Assembly: GCA_937873285.1 (NCBI GenBank) | Contig: CALMNV010000221.1 | Span: forward strand, 1-7,499 | Direction: 5' to 3' | DNA: 7,499 nt | Origin: an uncultured Intrasporangium sp. | GTDB taxonomy: Bacteria; Actinomycetota; Actinomycetes; Actinomycetales; Dermatophilaceae | In this document: piece by piece, positions 1-7,499 of the stretch | How positions within the stretch are numbered: position 1 is the first letter of the stretch | How the letters are laid out: every line of letters begins with the position of its first letter | The notes under the pieces: model-generated | Seen by the model: only the letters and a program-made list of their open reading frames with translations | Told to the model about the DNA's origin: nothing | Databases searched by the model: none | Translations under genes and position numbers: made by a program

Positions 1-290
1 GGGACGTGCAGGAGCGAGGCTCGCACCCACCACAGCCTCGTCCAGTCGTCGGTCTCCCAGTGCTCGATGAGCAGCGACCCACGCGGGTCGGCGGCCAGGT
101 TGTCCTCGCGCTGCAGCCGCGATGAGGCTTTCGGCTTCACCCGGTCGATCGGCACGCCCACGTGCCCGTCACCGCTGAGCGCATACACGACCGGCTGCGG
201 GTCCGGCCCCCGCTCGGGATGGATGGTGCACAGCACGCCGTGGACGTGCTCGCGCAGGCGGGACCACCCTGTCTGCTCGGTCAACCTCAT
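1..290 (-). CDS. PPOX-class putative F420-dependent oxidoreductase (Rv0121-like), 3' end outside window
   Basis: The first 96 codons are visible, running off the left edge. The reading starts at an ATG preceded by GAGGAG with a 7-nt spacer. The protein has the split-barrel flavin/F420-binding pattern of the TIGR03668 (Rv0121) family: a PVVYAL strand at about residues 33-38, then VGVPIDRVKPK at 44-54, the RLQREDNLAADPR block at 58-70, and the family hallmark DDWTRLWWVRA at 81-91. Known members are about 130-150 residues, so roughly one third is missing. The family is thought to use deazaflavin F420 or flavin, but substrates are mostly unknown. The N-terminal stretch (residues 1-30) is less typical than the core. 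It is transcribed divergently from the acyl-CoA synthetase. The family call is firm; the cofactor is inferred from family membership. Confidence 0.82.
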   Translation of the reverse strand, partial: MRLTEQTGWSRLREHVHGVLCTIHPERGPDPQPVVYALSGDGHVGVPIDRVKPKASSRLQREDNLAADPRGSLLIEHWETDDWTRLWWVRASLLHV

Positions 291-390
291 CGCGGTGCTC
301 CTCGAGTCGCGGCCAGAGCGTTCGGTCCTAGCCTCACTCATGTCCGCCCCCGCGCACCATCACGCCTTCCTCAACGCGGTCGGTGCCGCC

Positions 391-419
391 TTGACCCCCG
401 GCCACTGCCCGGACAGGGT
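391..419 (+). promoter_or_regulatory. Candidate promoter for a leaderless acyl-CoA synthetase mRNA
   Basis: A TTGACC -35-like hexamer at 391-396 is followed after 17 bp by CAGGGT at 414-419, a near match to an actinobacterial -10. The ATG of the acyl-CoA synthetase lies 7 nt after the end of the -10, where transcription would start, and no Shine-Dalgarno sequence precedes it. This geometry is typical of leaderless genes in actinobacteria. It is a pattern call only; the first -10 base is C rather than T. Confidence 0.42.
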
Positions 420-425
420 GTCCCC

Positions 426-1967
426 ATGAACCGCGCCACATGGGTCGATCGCCACGGCCGCAAGATGCCCGACCGGCCAGCCGTCGCCGAGGGGACACAG
501 GTGCACGCGACGTGGGGACAGCTCGCCCGGACCGTCGCCGCGGTGGCCTCCGGGCTGCGCGAGCAGCTCGCGCTCGTGCCCGGGGACCGCGTCGCGATCG
601 TCATGCGCAACCGTCCGGAGTACCTCGAGGCCATGTATGCCGTGTGGCACGCGGGCCTGGTCGTCGTGCCCGTCAACGCGCGGCTGCACCGGGACGAGAT
701 CGCCTACATCCTCACTGACAGCGGGACACGGGCAGTCGTCACAGACGACGAGCACGCCGAGGACATCGCGGCCCTCGTGGAGCGCGTCGACACGTTGGAG
801 GCCTCGGTCGTTGCGCCCGGCCCGCAGTGGGACCGCCTCGCGGCTGCGGCCCCGACGGCGCTGGCCGACCCGGCTCCGGATGACCCCGCGTGGCTCTTCT
901 ACACCAGCGGCACGACCGGCCGGCCCAAGGGCGCCGTCCTGACCCACCGCAACCTGCTCATGGCCTCGCTGAGCTATTTCGCCGACATCGACGCGGTGTC
1001 GGCGACCGAGAGCGTGCTGCACGCCGCGCCGCTCTCGCACGGGTCCGGCCTCTACGGCCTGCCGCACGTCGCCCGTGGTGCGGTGAGCGTGTTTCCCTCA
1101 CCTGACGGCCTCGGCGGCGCTGAGCTGCTGTCTCTCGTGGCGCGCTGGCCAGGCATGTCGTTCTTCGCCGCGCCAATCATGGTCAAGCGACTCGCGACGG
1201 ACGCTGCGCTCGTCGCTGGTGACCTGACAGGCCTCAAGACCATCATCTATGGCGGGGCGCCGATGTACCTCGCCGACCTCGAGGCGGCGCTGGCCACCTT
1301 CGGTCCGCGACTGGCCCAGATCTATGGGCAGGGGGAGACGCCGATGACCATCACTGCGCTGTCGAAGGCCGACCATGCCGACCGGGACCACCCGCACTGG
1401 CGGGAGCGCATGCAGAGCGTCGGCTTTCCCCGCACCGACGTGGAGGTGCGGGTGGTTGACCGGGACGACCGCCAGCTGAGCGCGGGCGAGGTCGGCGAGG
1501 TGGTGGTCCGCGGCGACGTCGTGATGGGCGGCTACTGGGGTCAGCCGGAGGCGACGAAGGAGGCGTTGAAGGGCGGCTGGCTGCACACGGGGGACCTCGG
1601 CAGCTTCGACGACGACGGATGTCTCACCCTGCGCGACCGGTCGAAGGACCTGATCATCAGCGGCGGCATGAACATCTACCCGCGCGAGGTCGAGGAGGCT
1701 CTGCTGACACACCCCCGAGTGACATCCGTCGCGGTCGTCGGCCGACCGGACCCCGAGTGGGGCGAGTCAGTCGTGGCCTTCGTCGTCGTCGACGGACCAC
1801 GCCCGCCGCTCGAGGAGCTCGATCGCGCCTGCCTGGACCGCATCGCCCGGTTCAAGCGGCCCAAGCAGTATCTGTTCGTGGAGTCCCTGCCGACGAACAA
1901 CTACGGCAAGGTCTTGAAGCGCTCGCTGCGCGACATGCTGCACCAGGACGACGCTTCGCAGCGTTGA
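426..1967 (+). CDS. Class I adenylate-forming acyl-CoA synthetase (fatty or aryl acid CoA ligase)
   Basis: A 513-residue ANL-superfamily enzyme, the usual length for the family. It would activate a carboxylic acid with ATP to an acyl-AMP and then form the CoA thioester in the cytosol. Visible motifs are the phosphate-binding loop YTSGTTGRPKG (159-169), the A5 motif as YGQGET (300-305), LHTGD (386-390) with the ribose-binding Asp390, the hinge RDRSKDLIISGG (403-414) followed by MNIYPREVEE, and the catalytic Lys495 in NNYGKVLK. All key residues are present. The ATG at 426 is chosen because MNRATWVDRHGRKMPDRPAV is a typical family N-terminus; the frame is open further upstream but that part lies antisense to the PPOX gene. 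The A5 form with an extra Gly before Glu is seen in a subfamily of actinobacterial ligases; the substrate cannot be read from sequence. The LLM gene downstream on the same strand may be functionally linked. Confidence 0.9.
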   Translation: MNRATWVDRHGRKMPDRPAVAEGTQVHATWGQLARTVAAVASGLREQLALVPGDRVAIVMRNRPEYLEAMYAVWHAGLVVVPVNARLHRDEIAYILTDSGTRAVVTDDEHAEDIAALVERVDTLEASVVAPGPQWDRLAAAAPTALADPAPDDPAWLFYTSGTTGRPKGAVLTHRNLLMASLSYFADIDAVSATESVLHAAPLSHGSGLYGLPHVARGAVSVFPSPDGLGGAELLSLVARWPGMSFFAAPIMVKRLATDAALVAGDLTGLKTIIYGGAPMYLADLEAALATFGPRLAQIYGQGETPMTITALSKADHADRDHPHWRERMQSVGFPRTDVEVRVVDRDDRQLSAGEVGEVVVRGDVVMGGYWGQPEATKEALKGGWLHTGDLGSFDDDGCLTLRDRSKDLIISGGMNIYPREVEEALLTHPRVTSVAVVGRPDPEWGESVVAFVVVDGPRPPLEELDRACLDRIARFKRPKQYLFVESLPTNNYGKVLKRSLRDMLHQDDASQR

Positions 1968-2098
1968 GCGAACCATGAGCGCCCGCGGTATTGCAGGTCA
2001 TCAAGGCGCTGTGTTGAGTACGGGACAAGGGCCACGCCGGGACTTGTCGACATCTCGTCCGACGCCGAGCGGGCCGCTCCCGAGGAGATGTGTGACTG

Positions 2099-3085
2099 AT
2101 GAAGCTCGCCCTCTACCTGCCCACCTTCCGCAACCATGTGACGGTCCAGGAGCTTGCGGACCTCACGGACCTGGCGGAGGAGCTCGACTTCGACTCCGTC
2201 TGGACCCTCGACCGCGTCGTGGTGCCCGAGGCCTCGGACCGAGGTGAGCTGCAGTACTCCTTCGGCATGATGAAGGAGTTCCCGCCGCAGCTGCCGGTGC
2301 AGTCGAACGGCAAGTGGTTCCAGGGCTGGCCGCTGCTGCCCTGGCTGGCGGCTCGCACCGAGAAGGTCCGCATCGGCATGAGCATCACGGACACGCCGTA
2401 TCGCTCCCCGGGCGTCTTCGCCGCGGAGTGCGCCACCATCGACCACCTCTCCAACGGTCGCCTCAACGTCGGTATCGGCGCGGGCTGGATGCCTGAGGAG
2501 TTCGCCGCGGCCAGCGCCACGCACATCTTTCCTCGGCGCCATGCCCATGTGCGCGAGACCATCGAGGTCTGCCAAGGCATCTGGACGAACGAGACCTTCG
2601 AGTACCACGGCGAGTTCGCCGACTTCGACCGCTGCGGCTTCGGACACCAACCGCTGCAGAAGCCGCATCCGCCCATCTACTTCAGTGGCCTGCGTGACCC
2701 CAAGCGCTCGGCGAACCGGGTGGCCAAGTACGGCCTGGCCGGGTGGATCGGCATCCAGGACACCCCGCGGGAGCTCAGCGAGTGGCGCACCGCCATCGCG
2801 CGCGAGCTCGAGGAGCTCGGCAAGTCGATCGACGATCTCGACATGTGCAGCATGATCTGGTTCACGATCACCGACGAGAAGGTGGACCAGACCGACAACG
2901 GCAAGGTCTCCAACATCCTGGTCGGCACGGCCGACCAGATCACCGACATGCTCAAGCGCTACCAGGAGGCGGGCTTGACGATGCCGCTGCTGTGGCCGCC
3001 CTTCGCGGACGTGCCGGTGTCGAAGACCCTCGATGACCTGAAGCGGCTCAAGGAGGACATCATGCCGAAGGTGCTGGCCTCCTGA
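2099..3085 (+). CDS. LLM-class (luciferase-like) putative F420-dependent oxidoreductase
   Basis: A 328-residue protein of the bacterial luciferase superfamily, a TIM-barrel fold that binds FMN or F420. It begins MKLALYLPTF, the usual first beta strand, and carries the superfamily signature IDHLSNGRLNVGIGAGW at 114-130 and the HPPIYFSG strand at 190-197. The C-terminal part has the ILVGTADQITDMLKRYQEAG pattern, in which a helix follows the conserved G(T/S) turn. GAGGAG at 2082-2087 sits 11 nt before the ATG, slightly far but the best ribosome site available. The 131-bp gap after the acyl-CoA synthetase suggests either a loose operon or its own promoter; I see no clear promoter hexamers there. 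Its 3' end overlaps the convergent second LLM gene. Substrate unknown; F420 rather than FMN is inferred from the actinobacterial family and the neighbourhood. Confidence 0.88.
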   Translation: MKLALYLPTFRNHVTVQELADLTDLAEELDFDSVWTLDRVVVPEASDRGELQYSFGMMKEFPPQLPVQSNGKWFQGWPLLPWLAARTEKVRIGMSITDTPYRSPGVFAAECATIDHLSNGRLNVGIGAGWMPEEFAAASATHIFPRRHAHVRETIEVCQGIWTNETFEYHGEFADFDRCGFGHQPLQKPHPPIYFSGLRDPKRSANRVAKYGLAGWIGIQDTPRELSEWRTAIARELEELGKSIDDLDMCSMIWFTITDEKVDQTDNGKVSNILVGTADQITDMLKRYQEAGLTMPLLWPPFADVPVSKTLDDLKRLKEDIMPKVLAS

Positions 3086-4067
3086 GGTCCGGCGGGTGCG
3101 GGGCGAGCGCGTCGAGGACGCGCTCGGCCTCGACCGTCGCCTCGTCGGCGTCGACGTCGGGAGACCCGACCCGGGCCGAGAAGTTCAGGTCGATGAGCAC
3201 CTCGGTGACGCCCTGGGCGCGCAGGGCGGCGAGGTCGTGGAACACCTGGTCGCGCGTGCCGTGCAGCAGCCTGCGTCCCGGCCCGGGAGCGCGCTCGGCG
3301 ACGTCGACCAGTGCGCGCACGAGGATGCGGACCTGGTCGGGGTCGCGTCCGACCTCACGAGCGCCCGCGCGGACCACCTTGACGGAGTCGGCGATCCGGC
3401 CCAGGTCCTGCCTGCTGCTGCTGATCCAGCCCTGGGCGAGGCGCCCGGCCCGGCGCAGCGCCGCCGGCGCAGCGCCTCCCAGCAGCACCGGGGGATGGGG
3501 CACCTGGACGGGTCTCGGTCCGGTGTGCGAGGGCGGGACGGTGTAGAACTCCCCGTCGAACGCCACGGGATCCTGCGTCCAGAGCGCGTGCAGGCACTGC
3601 AGGTACTCCTCCATGCGGGGCCCGCGACGTGCGAAGGGAACGCCGGCGGCGGCATACTCGTGTGGCAGCCAGCCGATGCCGAGGCCGACCGTGAGGCGTC
3701 CGGCGCTGAGGTGGTCCAGCGTCGTCAGAGACTTGGCCAGCAGGGCCGGCGCGGTGAAGGGAGCGCAGATGGTGGCCGTGCCCAGACGGATGCTCCCGGT
3801 GTGGCCTGCCACATAGGCCAACGGGAGCAGTGGGTCGAGCACCGCACGGTACGACGGGTCGTCGGCTGGACGGGCTCCCGGGTTGTGGGCGGGGTCGAGC
3901 GACGAGTCGAGGCCGCCCTCCGCGGGACAGAGCAGGCGCTGGAAGGTCCACAGTGACGCGTAGCCGCGGTCCTCGGCCCGCCGGGCGATGCGCACCATCG
4001 TGCTGGGAGTGGCCCAGCTGCCCGACACGGGGAGGCCGAAGCCGAGCAGGGGCAGGTCGGAGCTCAC
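3060..4067 (-). CDS. LLM-class putative F420-dependent oxidoreductase, second and divergent paralogue
   Basis: A 335-residue luciferase-like protein. The LLGFGLPVSG N-terminal strand, the LDHLSAGRLTVGLGIGW signature at 117-133 and HPPVLLGG at 191-198 match the superfamily, and the latter two fall within a few residues of their positions in the convergent paralogue at 2099-3085. It resembles the TIGR03619 (Rv2161c-like) group, with an extended TRDQVFHDLAALRAQGVTEVLIDLNF C-terminal region. The frame stays open upstream to 4475, but those residues match DUF3500 rather than an LLM protein, so I place the start at the GTG at 4067, just before SSDLPLLGFG. No strong Shine-Dalgarno is visible there, so the start is less certain than the family. 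The gene ends 26 bp inside the 3' end of the plus-strand LLM gene. Confidence 0.84.
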   Translation of the reverse strand: MSSDLPLLGFGLPVSGSWATPSTMVRIARRAEDRGYASLWTFQRLLCPAEGGLDSSLDPAHNPGARPADDPSYRAVLDPLLPLAYVAGHTGSIRLGTATICAPFTAPALLAKSLTTLDHLSAGRLTVGLGIGWLPHEYAAAGVPFARRGPRMEEYLQCLHALWTQDPVAFDGEFYTVPPSHTGPRPVQVPHPPVLLGGAAPAALRRAGRLAQGWISSSRQDLGRIADSVKVVRAGAREVGRDPDQVRILVRALVDVAERAPGPGRRLLHGTRDQVFHDLAALRAQGVTEVLIDLNFSARVGSPDVDADEATVEAERVLDALAPHPPDLRRPAPSA

Positions 4068-4110
4068 GGTGACACCATGCCAGCCCCGCCCGGGTGCGCA
4101 GCCTTGCAGG

Positions 4111-4440
4111 CCAGTGGTGCAGAACCCTGTGCCGGGCCAGCACGTCGAGGCCGAAGTCGCCCTGGGGGTCGCGCCAGACGGTGGGGCCGGCCCATGCGAA
4201 GTGGACGTCTCGAGTGCGGAATCGTCGTACGAGGCAAGGGGGGAGTCGCCGTCCGGGACCCGCCCGAAGTGCGTGCCAAGGAGGGCGAGCAGCAGCTCGC
4301 GCTGAGAGCCGTGGAGGTCCCGACCCGCGCTGCCCTCGGGCGCCTCGGTGTACTCGACGGCGCGGTGGTCTGCGGTGCCGTATCCCGCGGCATCATCTGT
4401 GGCGTCGCGCGCCGGGCTGCCCTCCGGCCACGTCGGCCCG
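4111..4440 (-). pseudogene. Degraded DUF3500-family protein remnant (C-terminal part, frameshifted, internally deleted)
   Basis: Reading the minus strand from about 4440, one frame gives GTADHRAVEYTEAPEGS then GRDLHGSQRELLLALLGTHF and GRVPDG, which resembles the section of DUF3500 proteins before the conserved FAW motif. Near 4205-4215 the homology moves to another frame, giving RDVHFAWAGPT and then VWRDPQGDFGLDVLARHR. FAWxG and a terminal WRDP-xxDFGxDxL-xxH element are both DUF3500 hallmarks, but intact members have some 30-40 residues between them, including a YYRIxGPxxxIEFD-like block, which is absent here. So the relic lacks the N-terminal two thirds, carries one frameshift and has an internal deletion, with no clean stop. 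DUF3500 has no assigned function. Boundaries are approximate. Family recognition is from memory of the motif pattern. Confidence 0.6.
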
Positions 4441-4499
4441 CTCCGGCCACGCAACCGCCTCGCGGCCACCTGCACGTGAGGTGCCGGCGGCCGGCTGGG

Positions 4500-5973
<1,474 letters not shown>

Positions 5974-5984
<11 letters not shown>

Positions 5985-6216
5985 CAAGCACCCTCATGCC
6001 CTCCCGCAGCTCCGCCTCGGTGATCTCGCCCCGCGCGAAGCGTTCCCGCAGGATCGCCCGTGACCGGTCGTGGCCGGTCTCGGGCCCCACCCCTGCGCGT
6101 GGCCCTGGGCCCTGGCCCGGGCCCGCCGCGCGGGCAAGGCCCCAGACGAGTGCTGCCACGCCGGCCAGCAGCAGAATCGCCCAGAACCAGCCGAACCCCA
6201 TGCCGTACCCGTTCAT
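5974..6216 (-). CDS. Small SHOCT-domain membrane protein, first gene of the multicopper oxidase operon
   Basis: An 80-residue protein. The ATG at 6216 has GGGAGG (6222-6227) with a 5-nt spacer; the GTG just before it is a weaker choice. A short Met/Gly/aromatic N-terminus (MNGYGMGFGW) leads into one hydrophobic segment, about residues 10-28 (WFWAILLLAGVAALVWGLA). A Gly/Pro-rich linker follows, then a C-terminal SHOCT motif (RAILRERFARGEITEAELREGM). SHOCT (short C-terminal) domains occur at the ends of many small membrane proteins and are thought to mediate oligomerisation or binding; no biochemical role is established for this one. The gene overlaps or abuts the multicopper oxidase start, which suggests translational coupling. 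Similar small SHOCT proteins are common beside copper genes in actinobacteria, so an accessory role in copper handling is a reasonable inference. Confidence 0.85.
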
Positions 6217-6230
6217 CACAGCCTCCCTTC

Positions 6231-6246
6231 ATACCATCCGGGGTAT
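6231..6246. promoter_or_regulatory. Perfect inverted repeat, candidate CsoR-type copper operator
   Basis: ATACC (6231-6235) and GGTAT (6242-6246) form a perfect palindrome around the 6-bp spacer ATCCGG. The spacing and the TACC/GGTA half-sites resemble the GC-centred operators of the CsoR/RicR copper-sensing repressors of actinobacteria. The site lies 14 bp upstream of the SHOCT start codon and just downstream of a -10-like TAGGAT, so a bound repressor would block transcription of the copper oxidase operon. No csoR gene is in the window. Another repressor family is possible. Confidence 0.5.
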
Positions 6247-6252
6247 ATCCTA
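6247..6252 (-). promoter_or_regulatory. Candidate -10 element of the SHOCT/multicopper oxidase operon
   Basis: TAGGAT, read on the minus strand, fits the actinobacterial TANNNT -10. Transcription would start near 6240, inside the inverted repeat, leaving a leader of about 25 nt containing the GGGAGG ribosome site. No good -35 hexamer is found 16-18 bp upstream. Confidence 0.42.
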
Positions 6253-6292
6253 CGCGTCGCCGCGCTGCGCGGATCAGCCGGGCCGGTCGCGC

Positions 6293-6310
6293 GGGGCGGC
6301 GAGCCGCCCC
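6293..6310. other. GC-rich perfect hairpin between the divergent copper and cobalamin operons
   Basis: GGGGCGGC (6293-6300), the 2-nt centre GA, and GCCGCCCC (6303-6310) are a perfect 8-bp inverted repeat. As RNA it would fold as a 7-bp stem with a CGAG tetraloop. It is not followed by a T-run on either strand and lies between divergent promoters, so a classical terminator is unlikely. It could be a leader hairpin for cobD, a protein site, or simply GC-rich sequence. Confidence 0.4.
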
Positions 6311-6359
6311 TTAGCGTTTGCCCTGTGTCAGGACGACTTCGCATGGTCGCGGCGCCCCG

Positions 6360-7325
6360 GTGAGTGGCCCGGGCTCCCGCGCGTGCGGCCTGCTGCTCGG
6401 ATATGCAGCCGACGCCCTGCTCGGCGACCCCCGCCGTGGGCACCCGGTGGCGGCCTTCGGCCGGCTCGCGCAGGCCTGCGAGCGGGCCACCTACGGGGAC
6501 AGCAGGTCCCGTGGTGCGGCATATGCCCTCGTGCTCGTCGGGGGTGCGGCGGCCCTCGGCCGGTCGGCGCACCGGGCGGCCCGCGGCTCCACCGTGGCGC
6601 AGACGATGCTGACGGCCGCGGCGGCGTGGACGGTGCTCGGCGGCCGCAGCCTGCTGGCGGAGGCGGACGCCATGCGCAGCCTCCTCGACGACGGTGACGT
6701 GCCGGGCGCCCGCGCCCGGCTCTCGCACCTGTGCTCCCGCGAGGCCACGGGGCTCGGCTCGGACGAGCTGGCCCGCGCCGCGGTGGAGTCGGTCGCCGAG
6801 AACACGTCCGACGCTGTCGTAGCGCCACTCGTGTGGGGCGCGGTGGCGGGCGTGCCGGGCCTGCTCGCCTACCGCGCGGTGAACACCCTCGACGCCATGG
6901 TCGGCTACCGCACCCCCCGCTACCTGCGCTTCGGCTGGGCCGCGGCGCGCCTCGACGACGCCGCCAACTGGCTGCCCGCCGGGGTGACCGCCGGCTTGAC
7001 GGTGCTGGCCGCGCCCCTCGTCGGAGGTGACCCGCGGACCGCGTGGGCCGTGTGGAGGCGGGACGCCGCCGCCCACCCGAGCCCCAACGCGGGCCGAGTG
7101 GAGGCCGCGTTCGCCGGTGCCCTCGGCGCCCGGCTCGGTGGTCCCAGCACGTATGCCGGCCGGCTCGAGGACCGCGGCGTGCTGGGCGACGGGCGCAGCG
7201 CGGGCGTGCGCGACCTGCCCCGCGCAGCTCGTCTCTCCCGGGTCGTCGGCGCCGCGAGCGCCGTGCTGACCGCGTCGTCGGTGCTGGCGGCGAGCCGGGC
7301 CGGCCGCTCGCGCGCACGGGCCTGA
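6360..7325 (+). CDS. cobD: Adenosylcobinamide-phosphate synthase CobD/CbiB
   Basis: A 321-residue integral membrane enzyme that joins an aminopropanol (or its phosphate) side chain to adenosylcobyric acid, giving adenosylcobinamide (phosphate) late in cobalamin synthesis. Recognisable CbiB blocks are [13 protein letters not shown] (18-30), the AENTSD motif (146-151) followed by [17 protein letters not shown] (175-183), LDDAANW (198-204) and HPSPNAG (239-245). Several hydrophobic stretches fit membrane helices, and the length is normal. I chose the GTG at 6360, since it begins just before the conserved [13 protein letters not shown] region; a TTG at 6318 would add 14 unlikely residues. No Shine-Dalgarno is evident. 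cobQ follows after 2 nt. No cobalamin riboswitch elements are seen upstream, although only about 110 bp separates this gene from the divergent copper promoter. Confidence 0.93.
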   Translation: MSGPGSRACGLLLGYAADALLGDPRRGHPVAAFGRLAQACERATYGDSRSRGAAYALVLVGGAAALGRSAHRAARGSTVAQTMLTAAAAWTVLGGRSLLAEADAMRSLLDDGDVPGARARLSHLCSREATGLGSDELARAAVESVAENTSDAVVAPLVWGAVAGVPGLLAYRAVNTLDAMVGYRTPRYLRFGWAAARLDDAANWLPAGVTAGLTVLAAPLVGGDPRTAWAVWRRDAAAHPSPNAGRVEAAFAGALGARLGGPSTYAGRLEDRGVLGDGRSAGVRDLPRAARLSRVVGAASAVLTASSVLAASRAGRSRARA

Positions 7326-7327
7326 CC

Positions 7328-7499
7328 GTGGCGAGGGGGTTGCTCGTCGCCGGCACGGCGTCCGATGCCGGCAAGAGCCTCGTCACCGCGGGGGTGTGCC
7401 GCTGGCTTGCCCGCTCGGGCGTCTCGGTCGCGCCGTTCAAGGCGCAGAACATGTCGAACAACTCCATGGTGTGCCCCGACGGCGCCGAGATCGGGCGCG
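7328..7499 (+). CDS. cobQ: Cobyric acid synthase CobQ, 5' fragment running off the window
   Basis: The first 57 codons are present. The GTG start lies 2 nt after the cobD stop, consistent with a coupled operon. The protein begins [17 protein letters not shown], the modified P-loop of the DTBS/CobQ amidotransferase family (about residues 5-17), and continues to [12 protein letters not shown], a signature that distinguishes cobyric acid synthase from cobyrinate diamide synthase. The enzyme amidates four side chains of adenosylcobyrinic acid a,c-diamide using glutamine and ATP, producing the substrate for CobD. The C-terminal glutamine amidotransferase domain lies outside the window. Full-length members are about 480-510 residues. 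Confidence 0.95.
   Translation, partial: MARGLLVAGTASDAGKSLVTAGVCRWLARSGVSVAPFKAQNMSNNSMVCPDGAEIGR

Noticed and set aside
398..420. GGCCACTGCC resembling part of a cobalamin riboswitch core
   Set aside because: A short chance match next to a non-cobalamin gene; the other conserved riboswitch elements and B12 box are missing.
162..425. N-terminal extension of the acyl-CoA synthetase by 88 residues
   Set aside because: It reads antisense through the PPOX gene and shows no ANL-family sequence; a typical N-terminus and promoter-like elements support the ATG at 426.
4068..4475. N-terminal extension of the second LLM protein
   Set aside because: The extra residues resemble part of DUF3500, not an LLM domain, and the LLM fold is complete from the GTG at 4067.
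4476..4499. GCCGG-CCG-CCGGC inverted repeat after the multicopper oxidase stop as a terminator
   Set aside because: The stem is only 5 bp, lacks a T-run and is expected by chance at this GC content.
6328..7467. A long minus-strand open frame opposite cobD and cobQ
   Set aside because: The product is Arg/Pro/Gly-rich with no recognisable fold, and the opposite strand carries clear CobD and CobQ motifs across its whole length.

Overview
The window is about 70% GC, with short intergenic gaps, GTG starts, a probable leaderless gene and several enzymes of the F420-dependent type. This points to the chromosome of a high-GC actinobacterium. I cannot name the genus; an Intrasporangiaceae-like organism would fit but is unproven. 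There is no phage, transposon, CRISPR, rRNA or tRNA signal.

Layout. At 1-290 (minus) is the 5' part of a PPOX-fold, Rv0121-type putative F420-dependent enzyme. At 426-1967 (plus) is a class I acyl-CoA synthetase, divergent from it and probably leaderless. After a 131-bp gap comes a luciferase-like (LLM) F420-type oxidoreductase at 2099-3085 (plus). A second, divergent LLM oxidoreductase at 3060-4067 (minus) meets it tail to tail with a 26-bp overlap. Upstream of that gene, 4111-4440 (minus) holds a decayed remnant of a DUF3500 protein, with a frameshift and an apparent internal deletion. At 4500-6216 (minus) is a two-gene operon: a small membrane-anchored SHOCT-domain protein followed by a Tat-exported multicopper oxidase with a Met-Gly-rich insert. 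A perfect inverted repeat (ATACC-N6-GGTAT) resembling a CsoR copper operator overlaps the expected transcription start of this operon. At 6360-7499 (plus) are cobD/cbiB and the start of cobQ, two consecutive late steps of cobalamin synthesis.

How the genes work together. The SHOCT/multicopper oxidase pair looks like a copper-inducible periplasmic or extracytoplasmic copper-detoxification unit. cobD-cobQ is a normal cobalamin operon fragment. The acyl-CoA ligase and LLM genes could belong to one catabolic or redox pathway, but the sequence does not show the substrate. I see no convincing undescribed multi-gene system. The points most worth a second look are the putative copper operator, the Met-Gly repeat in the oxidase, and the DUF3500 relic that an automatic annotator could fuse to the neighbouring LLM gene.
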